Assembly (NCBI GenBank): GCA_943324925.2
Contig: CALPNL020000016.1
Location: 1 to 19,987 of the forward strand
Direction of reading: 5' to 3'
Source: Chitinophaga pinensis
GTDB lineage: Bacteria > Bacteroidota > Bacteroidia > Flavobacteriales > Flavobacteriaceae
DNA: 19,987 bases
The first letter of the stretch is position 1. The number at the start of each line of letters is the position of its first letter. The translations under genes and the position numbers were made by a program. This document shows, piece by piece, positions 6,786 to 13,640 of the stretch. A model generated the notes under the pieces. It worked only from the letters and a program-made list of their open reading frames with translations, had not been told where the DNA came from and did not search any database.

Positions 6786-7337
6786 ATGAAACTATACATG
6801 ATAATGGTGGGATGTCGCCCTGAAGGGAGATTCACCGAACAACACGATATCTTTTTTGGAATTGGAAATTCATTAAAAGAAATGGTTCCTCAGTTAAAAT
6901 CCTTTTGGCCTGAAGTCAAAGGTAGAATACATATTGATGCCTGGAGAGAGGTTAATATTGTTGATAATCATAAAATTGAAATTGTTTCCAAGGAGGAGGC
7001 TGTTGCAAATACAACTCAGCTTTACTTTATAAATCTAGGTGGTTATAAGGAAAATGAATTTGAAGAATATCATTATAAAATTATAACAACTGGAGATACA
7101 TTGGCAGAAGCCACCAAAAAAGCAAAAGCAACAAGTTTTTACAAACACTACGACTTTCCAGGTGCAAACTCACACATAGATGACAAATATGGAATTGCTG
7201 TGGATGATATTTATAAAATTGAGGAAATTCTAACCCCTGAATTAAAAGAAAAATTTGCTTTAAAAATCACAGAAATAGAAAATGCAATTGAAGACGATTT
7301 GCATATTGGGTATTTGAAATTGGAGAAAATAATGTAG
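6786..7337 (+). CDS. DUF1543 family protein
   Basis: This protein of 183 residues has no signal peptide and is probably cytoplasmic. I recognise the DUF1543 family by its opening, LYMIMVGCRPEGRFTEQHD, which also fixes the start codon. It contains two copies of one fold unit. Residues 3-67 (LYMIMVGCRPEG, TEQHD, HIDAWREVNIVDNHKIEIV) line up with 79-149 (LYFINLGGYKEN, EEYHY, HIDDKYGIAVDDIYKIEEI). The molecular role of the family is unknown to me. The start codon directly follows a -7 promoter element, so the message may lack a 5' leader. It converges on the next gene with only three bases between the stops. Confidence 0.85.
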   Translation: MKLYMIMVGCRPEGRFTEQHDIFFGIGNSLKEMVPQLKSFWPEVKGRIHIDAWREVNIVDNHKIEIVSKEEAVANTTQLYFINLGGYKENEFEEYHYKIITTGDTLAEATKKAKATSFYKHYDFPGANSHIDDKYGIAVDDIYKIEEILTPELKEKFALKITEIENAIEDDLHIGYLKLEKIM

Positions 7338-7340
7338 TAT

Positions 7341-7916
7341 TTACCGTAATATTATTTGGTTGCTTTCTTCAATATTCTTGGCAGATTTAGTCAATAAATT
7401 GATGAAGTCGATCTTTATTTTTTGCTTTGGATTATCAACAGGAGTTACTATAACTCTGAGAATATTCTTTTCGTCAATTAAATAACTATCGTAATTATCG
7501 TCTACAATAGTTCCGTCAATTTGAAAAACAGGTACATTTTCACTCGAACTAACATATTTTGATTTGAATTCACTAAGACTCATATAATTATATTTACTTG
7601 GAGTTTTACCTTGAATCATTATTTTGCCAAAGTACTTTACTGAATCAATTAAGGTGTCTTTTTTTACGACATTTACTGAAGTTATATTTTCAGGATTTAT
7701 GGTTGATAATAAAGAATAGCTTACTAATTTTCCATTAAAAAAAATAGCAGGTGGATTTGGATTATTAGAAATTTTATTATTATTGTAAACTACTTTAATA
7801 ACCGTATCGTTAACAGTTACAGGTTTAGTAATATTCAAACCCTTTACTTTGCCTGTAAGTTGTCCAACAGTGGTCATTGAAAACAGAACTGTAATTAGTA
7901 AAAATTTAAATTTCAT
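7341..7916 (-). CDS. Secreted protein with two plug-like segments, function unknown
   Basis: This protein of 191 residues has a Sec signal peptide (about 1-19, ending TTVGQ), so it is likely periplasmic or outer-membrane-associated. Two segments resemble the small motif found in TonB-receptor plug and carboxypeptidase-regulatory proteins of Bacteroidota. One is at 56-87 (PAIFFNGKLVS, then LLSTINPENITSVNVVK); the other at 129-161 (PVFQIDGTIVDD, then LIDEKNILRVIVTPVD). Both have the pattern P-x-F-x-x-[ND]-G, a spacer, then I/L-[ND]-x-x-[ND]-I-x-x-V. There is no beta-barrel. It could be a binding or scaffold protein that borrowed the plug motif. No metabolic role can be given. Confidence 0.75.
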   Translation of the reverse strand: MKFKFLLITVLFSMTTVGQLTGKVKGLNITKPVTVNDTVIKVVYNNNKISNNPNPPAIFFNGKLVSYSLLSTINPENITSVNVVKKDTLIDSVKYFGKIMIQGKTPSKYNYMSLSEFKSKYVSSSENVPVFQIDGTIVDDNYDSYLIDEKNILRVIVTPVDNPKQKIKIDFINLLTKSAKNIEESNQIILR

Positions 7917-7983
7917 ATTTTTAATTGAAGTTTAATTGAATTTATAGATATTGAATTTATTGAAAGTAATTCTACAAAAAGCA

Positions 7984-8143
7984 GGATAAGCGATTCAAAC
8001 ACTTTTTGTGTACTATTACTCTGCAATCCCTTTAAAACAGGATAAGCGATTCATACACTTTTTGCGGTCTAGTACTCTGCAATCCCGCTAAAGCGGGATA
8101 AGCGATTCACGCACTTTTTGCGAAGCAAAAAGTGGTTCTCTGC
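7984..8143. repeat. 56-bp tandem repeat, three copies, downstream of icmF
   Basis: Units start with GGATAAGCGATTCA at 7984, 8040 and 8096, exactly 56 bases apart. Each continues with CACTTTTTG and ends near CTCTGC; the first two then have AATCCC. The third unit has seven extra bases and ends at 8143, immediately before the icmF stop codon (8144-8146). The third unit contains a perfect ten-base stem with a three-base loop (8112-8134). The junction of units 2 and 3 forms another stem (8082-8099, ATCCCGCT with AGCGGGAT). The array may act as the 3' end of the icmF message. Confidence 0.85.
8112..8134 (-). terminator. Strong hairpin just after icmF
   Basis: CACTTTTTGC pairs perfectly with GCAAAAAGTG around GAA (TTC on the transcribed minus strand), ten bases after the icmF stop. 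There is no T-run after the hairpin on the minus strand, so it is a candidate for RNA 3'-end protection or factor-dependent termination rather than a standard intrinsic terminator. Confidence 0.4.
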
Positions 8144-11100
8144 TTACATATTTCTTCTATACTGACCGCCAACTTGAAATAAAGCACTTGTAATTTGACC
8201 CAATGAACAAATTTTGGTAGCTTCCATTAAGTGAGCAAATAAGTTTTCATTTTTAATAGCCGCATCTTGTAAATCGCTCAAGTATTGGTTCACTTTATCT
8301 CCGTTAGTTTGATGAAGATTATTCAACATATCAATTTGATATTGCTTTTCTTCTTCCGTTGCACGTATAACTTCTGCTGGAATAATTGTTGGTGATCCTT
8401 TAGAACTTAGAAAGGTATTTACTCCAATAATTGGAAATTCGCCAGTGTGTTTTAAAGTTTCATAATACAAGCTTTCTTCTTGAATTTTAGATCGTTGGTA
8501 CATGGTTTCCATTGCTCCAAGCACTCCTCCACGCTCCGTAATTCTATCAAATTCATCTAAAACTGCCGCTTCAACCAAGTCGGTTAATTCTTCAATAATG
8601 AAGGCTCCTTGAATTGGATTTTCATTTTTAGCCAATCCCAATTCTTTATTAATTATCAGCTGAATTGCCATAGCGCGCCGCACTGATTCTTCTGTAGGAG
8701 TGGTTATTGCTTCATCATAAGCATTGGTATGTAACGAGTTACAGTTATCGTAAATGGCATACAACGCTTGTAATGTAGTCCGGATATCGTTAAAATCAAT
8801 TTCTTGAGCATGTAACGAACGTCCCGATGTTTGAATGTGATATTTCAACATTTGTGCTCTTTCGTTAGCACCATATTTATATTTCATGGCTTTCGCCCAA
8901 ATTTTACGCGCTACACGACCAATAACTGAATACTCTGGGTCAATTCCATTAGAGAAAAAGAACGATAAATTAGGTCCAAAATCGTTGATATCCATTCCAC
9001 GACTTAAATAATATTCCACGTAAGTGAAACCATTTGAAAGTGTAAATGCTAGTTGGGAAATTGGGTTTGCACCCGCTTCCGCAATATGATAACCGGAAAT
9101 AGATACCGAATAAAAATTTCTTACTTTATTATTAATAAAATAGTCTTGAACGTCACCCATTAATCGAAGGGCAAATTCTGTTGAAAATATGCAGGTATTT
9201 TGAGCTTGATCCTCTTTTAAAATATCTGCTTGAACTGTTCCTCGAACTTGTGAAAGTGTTTTTGCTTTTATTTCATTATAAACTGTTGCAGGTAAAACTA
9301 AATCACCTGTAACACCCAAAAGCATTAAGCCTAAACCGTTATTCCCTTCTGGTAAATCCCCTTGATATTGAGGTCTAGCGGTACCTTTTTGTTTATAAAT
9401 AGCAGCTATTTTGTTCTCAACTTCTTTTTCTAAACCGTTCTCTTTAATATAAATTTCGCATTGTTGATCAATGGCGGCGTTCATAAAAAATCCTAATAAC
9501 ATTGGTGCTGGACCATTGATTGTCATACTTACCGAAGTCAAAGCATGCACTAAATCGAAACCGGAATACAGTTTTTTAGCGTCGTCTAAACAACAAATAG
9601 AAACACCGGCATTTCCAATTTTACCATAAATATCAGGTCGAATATGAGGATCGTTTCCATATAAAGTTACGCTGTCAAAAGCAGTTGAAAGTCGTTTTGC
9701 AGGTAATCCTGCACTTACATAATGAAACCTTTTATTAGTTCGTTCTGGTCCTCCTTCACCCGCAAACATTCTCGATGGATCCTCGCCTTCTCTTTTAAAA
9801 GGATATAAACCTGCTGTAAATGGAAATTCTCCAGGTACATTTTCTTGTAAATTCCATCTTAATAAATCACCCCATGCCTCGTACTTAGGTAAGGTAATTT
9901 TAGGAATTTGAGTGTGAGATAAACTCTCTGTATGAGTAGCAATATTAATTTCTTTATCGCGTACTTTAAAAGTATAAATTGGATTTTTATACTTCGCTAT
10001 TTTATGATTCCAATTCAAAATAATTTCCCAATTGTAAGGATCCAAATCCATTTTTATTTTCTCAAACTGACTTAACAATAGAGAAATTAATACTTTATCA
10101 TCTTGATTTGAATTGTTGGAATTGGTAATCTCTAAACCTGTTTTTGAAAGCATTGGTTCTACTCCTGAAATACTTTCAATAGCTTTAAATATACCGTATA
10201 ATTTTTGAGCTACTTTTTGTTGTACAATTGCCGTTACATCATATTTCCGATTGTTTTCAGCAATTTCAGATAAATAACGGGTTCTATGAGGAGGGATTAC
10301 AAATATTTTCTCGCTCATCTCACGAGTGATTTTGAAAGTAGATTTTAAATTGCTATCCGTTTTCTCTACAATTTTATCCATTATAGATTTGTAAAGCGTA
10401 TTCATTCCAGGATCATTAAATTGAGAGGCGATAGTGCCAAAAACTGGCATTTCATCTGGGTTTACGTCCCAAAGATTATGATTTCGTTGGTATTGCTTTT
10501 TAACATCACGAAGCGCATCTAGAGCGCCACGCTTATCAAATTTATTCAATGCTACTAAATCAGCAAAATCAAGCATGTCGATTTTTTCTAATTGTGTGGC
10601 AGCACCAAATTCAGGAGTCATCACATAGAGTGAAACATCAGAATGATCCATAATTTCTGTATCCGATTGTCCAATTCCTGAAGTTTCAAGGATAATAATA
10701 TCGTAGTTGGCCGCCTTTAAAACTTGAATTGCATCAGCTACATATTTAGAAAGTGCTAAATTAGATTGGCGTGTTGCTAACGAACGCATATAAACACGAG
10801 GATTATTAATTGCATTCATTCTAATTCTATCTCCTAATAAAGCGCCTCCTGTTTTTCTTTTAGAAGGATCAACTGAAATTAATCCAATTGTTTTTTCTGG
10901 AAAATCAATTAAAAAACGACGAACTAATTCGTCTACCAAAGAAGATTTTCCTGATCCTCCCGTTCCTGTAATTCCTAAAACTGGTGTTTTTGAATTTTTA
11001 TTCTTTAGTTGTATTTTCTCTAAAAATGGTTTCGCAACTTCGGGAAAATTTTCTGCTGAGGAAATTAATCTTGCAATGGATTTTGGATTTTTATCTTCTA

Positions 11101-11572
11101 AATGGTTTTCTTCATCTTTGATAATATCGCCAATTGCAAAATCAGATTTTTGAACCAAATCATTTATCATACCTTGCAAACCCATTGCACGACCATCGTC
11201 TGGAGAATAGATTCTGGTGATCCCATAGTCCTGCAAATCGGCTATTTCAGAGGGTAAAATTACACCTCCGCCTCCACCAAAAATCTTGATGTGATCCGCT
11301 CCTTTTTGCTTTAGTAAGTCAAACATATATTTGAAATACTCGTTGTGACCCCCTTGATAGGAAGTTATTGCTATTGCATTGGCATCTTCTTGAATTGCTG
11401 TGTTTACTACTTCTTCAACGCTTCTATCGTGACCCAAATGAATCACCTCAACACCGGTAGATTGAATAATTCTACGCATGATATTTATTGCAGCATCGTG
11501 TCCATCAAAAAGTGAAGCAGCGGTTACAATTCGAACTTTATGAACAGGGATATAAGGTTTTTGATCTACCAT
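8144..11572 (-). CDS. icmF: Fused isobutyryl-CoA mutase IcmF
   Basis: This protein of 1142 residues joins three modules. First is an N-terminal cobalamin domain (about 10-150) with DGHD, His25 being the axial ligand. Next is a MeaB-like G domain (about 195-420) with P-loop GTGGSGKS (203-210), DPSKRKTGGALLGDRIRM, ETSGIGQSD and NKFD (343-346). Last is a C-terminal mutase barrel (about 560-1140). It converts isobutyryl-CoA to n-butyryl-CoA with adenosylcobalamin; relatives also act on pivalyl/isovaleryl-CoA. Substrate residues fit isobutyryl-CoA mutase, not methylmalonyl-CoA mutase: Phe616 in RTNKRFHYVSAG replaces the tyrosine, and Gln791 in DQAQNTCIF replaces the arginine. The length is typical, with no break. 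It probably links valine or branched-acid breakdown to butyryl-CoA oxidation. It is monocistronic: flanked by a repeat array at its 3' end and a divergent gene upstream. Confidence 0.96.
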   Translation of the reverse strand: MVDQKPYIPVHKVRIVTAASLFDGHDAAINIMRRIIQSTGVEVIHLGHDRSVEEVVNTAIQEDANAIAITSYQGGHNEYFKYMFDLLKQKGADHIKIFGGGGGVILPSEIADLQDYGITRIYSPDDGRAMGLQGMINDLVQKSDFAIGDIIKDEENHLEDKNPKSIARLISSAENFPEVAKPFLEKIQLKNKNSKTPVLGITGTGGSGKSSLVDELVRRFLIDFPEKTIGLISVDPSKRKTGGALLGDRIRMNAINNPRVYMRSLATRQSNLALSKYVADAIQVLKAANYDIIILETSGIGQSDTEIMDHSDVSLYVMTPEFGAATQLEKIDMLDFADLVALNKFDKRGALDALRDVKKQYQRNHNLWDVNPDEMPVFGTIASQFNDPGMNTLYKSIMDKIVEKTDSNLKSTFKITREMSEKIFVIPPHRTRYLSEIAENNRKYDVTAIVQQKVAQKLYGIFKAIESISGVEPMLSKTGLEITNSNNSNQDDKVLISLLLSQFEKIKMDLDPYNWEIILNWNHKIAKYKNPIYTFKVRDKEINIATHTESLSHTQIPKITLPKYEAWGDLLRWNLQENVPGEFPFTAGLYPFKREGEDPSRMFAGEGGPERTNKRFHYVSAGLPAKRLSTAFDSVTLYGNDPHIRPDIYGKIGNAGVSICCLDDAKKLYSGFDLVHALTSVSMTINGPAPMLLGFFMNAAIDQQCEIYIKENGLEKEVENKIAAIYKQKGTARPQYQGDLPEGNNGLGLMLLGVTGDLVLPATVYNEIKAKTLSQVRGTVQADILKEDQAQNTCIFSTEFALRLMGDVQDYFINNKVRNFYSVSISGYHIAEAGANPISQLAFTLSNGFTYVEYYLSRGMDINDFGPNLSFFFSNGIDPEYSVIGRVARKIWAKAMKYKYGANERAQMLKYHIQTSGRSLHAQEIDFNDIRTTLQALYAIYDNCNSLHTNAYDEAITTPTEESVRRAMAIQLIINKELGLAKNENPIQGAFIIEELTDLVEAAVLDEFDRITERGGVLGAMETMYQRSKIQEESLYYETLKHTGEFPIIGVNTFLSSKGSPTIIPAEVIRATEEEKQYQIDMLNNLHQTNGDKVNQYLSDLQDAAIKNENLFAHLMEATKICSLGQITSALFQVGGQYRRNM

Positions 11573-11619
11573 TTATGAATGTGATAATTTTGAACGTGCA
11601 ATTTACGAGTTTTTTAAAA

Positions 11620-11635
11620 ATTATTTATAAATAAT
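11620..11635. promoter_or_regulatory. 16-bp perfect AT palindrome upstream of icmF
   Basis: ATTATTTATAAATAAT is perfectly self-complementary and lies 48-63 bases before the icmF ATG. A poor -7-like sequence (TAAATTGC on the minus strand, 11599-11606) lies between it and the gene, so the palindrome would fall near -20 to -35. It might be an operator, but the composition makes chance likely. Confidence 0.3.
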
Positions 11636-11705
11636 CGAAAAAAACATACTTAATGATAATTAGAAATTTCAGATATAATTATAACTTCTAAATCACTCAA
11701 AACTC

Positions 11706-11780
11706 TAGCCCTGATAGAAGCGACATCCCACGCCCTTGCGTGGATATAGCGAATAGCAGGAAAAGCTCCAAATAAAAAAA
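11706..11780 (-). repeat. Dispersed intergenic repeat, copy 3 (reverse orientation)
   Basis: On the plus strand it starts TAGCCCTGATAGAAGCG and ends AGCAGGAAAAGCTCC followed by AAATAAAAAAA. The central hairpin is intact: ATCC (11725-11728), a bulged C (11729), ACGC (11730-11733), the loop CCTT, then GCGT and GGAT (11738-11745). The stem sequence differs from copy 4, but the pairing and the bulge position are the same. It lies between the divergent icmF and DUF4197 genes. Confidence 0.8.
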
Positions 11781-11819
11781 TTGGTATGGAGTTTGTTTAG
11801 AACTAAAAAAAATATTCAA

Positions 11820-12551
11820 ATGAAAAATGTTCTGATTTCCTTATTATTTGTGCCTGTGTTTAGTTTCGCACAATTTGGCGACCTAAAAAAATTAGCGGAG
11901 AGTAAAATTCAAAAAATAACTAATATCCCTAAAACAAACACTTTGCCGGATATTAGTGCAGGTTTAAAGGAGGCATTGAATAATGGTATTACAAAACAGG
12001 TATCAAAGTTGACTGCTGAAGATGGGTTTTACAAAAATGAGTTGGTAAAAATTTTATTACCGGAAGAATTACAGAAAGTAGATAAAGCATTAAGAAATTT
12101 AGGAATGTCAAATTTGGCAGATCAAGGATTAGTAGTTTTAAATAGAGCTGCTGAAGATGCTGTTAAGGAAGCTACACCAATATTTGTAGATGCGGTGAAA
12201 AACATGAATTTTAATGATGCGAAAAGCATTTTAATGGGAAATGAAAAAGCGGCTACTACCTATTTAGAAACTGCTACTTCAACCGCTTTGTATGCTAAAT
12301 TTAGTCCAGTTATTGCATCTTCTTTGAACAAAGTAAATGCTGATAAAATTTGGAGTCAAATTATTTCGAAATACAATTCAATTCCATTGGTAAAAAAAGT
12401 AAATCCAGATTTAAATGATTATGTTACCAAAGAAACGATGAAAGGGGTTTTTACTATGATTGCAATTGAAGAAAAAGAGATTCGAAAAAATTTACAATCA
12501 AGGACTTCGAGTTTACTACAAAGTGTTTTTTCAATGCAGGATAAAAAATAA
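11820..12551 (+). CDS. DUF4197 family exported protein
   Basis: From the ATG at 11820 this is a 243-residue protein with a Sec signal peptide (about 1-18, ending VFSFAQ), so it is periplasmic or envelope-located. I recognise the DUF4197 family from GLKEALNNGI, the spaced DGFYKNELVKILLP, NRAAEDAVKEATPIFVDA, DAKSILMGNEKAATTYLE and the end around YVTKETMKGVFTMIAIEE followed by KEIRKN. The fold appears largely helical. An in-frame TTG at 11781 would add 13 residues, but they would precede and spoil the signal peptide, so the ATG is preferred. The function of the family is not known to me. It ends at a clear terminator shared with the convergent hydrolase gene. Confidence 0.88.
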   Translation: MKNVLISLLFVPVFSFAQFGDLKKLAESKIQKITNIPKTNTLPDISAGLKEALNNGITKQVSKLTAEDGFYKNELVKILLPEELQKVDKALRNLGMSNLADQGLVVLNRAAEDAVKEATPIFVDAVKNMNFNDAKSILMGNEKAATTYLETATSTALYAKFSPVIASSLNKVNADKIWSQIISKYNSIPLVKKVNPDLNDYVTKETMKGVFTMIAIEEKEIRKNLQSRTSSLLQSVFSMQDKK

Positions 12552-12648
12552 ATAACAAATTGATAACTATATTTTAACTTGAAAATTGCAAATCTTAAAG
12601 ACTTTTGCTGTGTAGTTTAAAATTAGTAAATTAAGTTATTAGGGAATT

Positions 12649-12680
12649 AAACCGCTTCTTTCGGGAAGTGGTTTTTTTTT
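12649..12680 (+). terminator. Intrinsic terminator of the DUF4197 gene
   Basis: AAACCGCTTC pairs with GAAGTGGTTT (one G-T wobble) around a short loop, followed by a T-run that ends at 12680. The T-run overlaps the stop codon of the convergent hydrolase gene (12679-12681). The minus-strand side lacks a comparable T-run, so it mainly serves the plus strand. Confidence 0.8.
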
Positions 12681-13461
12681 ATACTTTATTTAAAAATGAA
12701 ATTACGGTGGAATTAAATGTAAGTGGCTGTTCAATATTTACCACATGACCACATTGCTGAACTACAAATAGTTGAGAGGATTTAAAATGCTTCTCTACCA
12801 CTTTTCTAACAGACGGGAGAAACATATAATCTTCTTCACCCATAATATAAAGTGTAGGAATACTCAATTCTTCTTGACGGAACCATTTTAAAATTGGGTT
12901 GATTTCAGCGGTTAACTTAAACCATTTTATAAACTCTTTTTGGTATAACTTCTTGGCTTCGTTAATAAACAGCAAACGAGATTGTTTGTGATTTTTATTG
13001 GGCATGATAACAAAAGCAAAGAATTTATATAATACTAAATAAGGTAAAACATATTTAAACATATTACCTAATCTCATCAAGATTTGTGATCTAAAATTCA
13101 TTTTTAGAATTGCACCACCAAGGATCATACTTTGTACCCGTTCTGGGTGCATTTCTGCCAGTTGACGGATGAGAATGGTGCCTAAAGATATTCCAACAAA
13201 ATGTGATTTTTCAATTTTAAGATGGTCTAATACTTCTAAAATATCATTGGCTAAAGCCGAAAAAGTATATTTTTGTTTAAAAGCTTTTTTTATTTGTTGG
13301 TTGGAATTTCCATGACCTCTTAAATCCAGTAACAATACATTGTAGTGCTTTTGAAAATCTCGAATTTGCTTGAACCAAATGGAAGAACTACCTCCCGCTC
13401 CATGAACAAAAGTAACCCATTGGGCGTCTTTCTCTTTTTCATAAACGGTAAAATGGATCAT
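12679..13461 (-). CDS. Alpha/beta-hydrolase fold protein
   Basis: From the ATG at 13461 this is a 260-residue cytoplasmic alpha/beta hydrolase. It has the oxyanion-hole motif HGAGGSS (20-26), DLRGHGNS (46-53), the nucleophile elbow GISLG with Ser92, the acid Asp211 in GEEDYMF and His239 in CGHVVN, so the triad is complete. A helical lid region lies around 120-190. The order and spacing fit esterases and C-C hydrolases; the substrate cannot be told. The reading frame extends upstream to 13515, but those 18 residues are Lys/Ile/Phe-rich and cover a -7-like element, so the later start is preferred. It is divergent from the GH16 gene. Confidence 0.88.
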   Translation of the reverse strand: MIHFTVYEKEKDAQWVTFVHGAGGSSSIWFKQIRDFQKHYNVLLLDLRGHGNSNQQIKKAFKQKYTFSALANDILEVLDHLKIEKSHFVGISLGTILIRQLAEMHPERVQSMILGGAILKMNFRSQILMRLGNMFKYVLPYLVLYKFFAFVIMPNKNHKQSRLLFINEAKKLYQKEFIKWFKLTAEINPILKWFRQEELSIPTLYIMGEEDYMFLPSVRKVVEKHFKSSQLFVVQQCGHVVNIEQPLTFNSTVISFLNKV

Positions 13462-13470
13462 CTTTTTTTT

Positions 13471-13479
13471 GTAAATATA
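13471..13479 (-). promoter_or_regulatory. Weak -7-like element before the hydrolase
   Basis: On the minus strand this reads TATATTTAC, the same variant of TAnnTTTG as before the SDR gene. It ends nine bases before the ATG at 13461, giving a very short leader. Its position supports the 13461 start over the longer reading frame. Confidence 0.35.
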
Positions 13480-13600
13480 GATTAAATCTTCGAAAAAAAT
13501 TAATATCAGAGACATATTAACACGTAGACAGCGATTAAAAAAAATAGTATTGTATAGTTTATATATAGGTAGTTTATAATTTTAAAGTAATTTAATTTGT

Positions 13601-13608
13601 TAGTTTTG
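13601..13608 (+). promoter_or_regulatory. -7 promoter element of the GH16 gene
   Basis: TAGTTTTG fully matches TAnnTTTG and lies 32 bases before the GH16 ATG. No TTG is found at the -33 spacing; the surroundings are AT-rich. Confidence 0.4.
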
Positions 13609-13640
13609 TTTCAAGTATTTACAAACGTACTTTTTAGCTT

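Noticed and set aside
6804..6822. Twelve-base identity (GTGGGATGTCGC) between the DUF1543 gene and repeat copy 3
   Set aside because: In the gene these bases encode the conserved Val-Gly-Cys-Arg of the family, and none of the repeat arms follow; likely chance.
7984..8143. CRISPR array
   Set aside because: The 56-bp units are contiguous, without unique spacers between short repeats, and no cas genes are near.
11573..11705. Cobalamin riboswitch upstream of the B12 enzymes
   Set aside because: I looked before mutA, meaB and icmF for the conserved B12-box core and the long structured leader; the upstream regions are too short or too AT-rich and show neither.
13462..13515. Longer hydrolase start at 13515
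   Set aside because: The added 18 residues are atypical and cover a -7-like element; the family normally begins close to the MIHFTV start.
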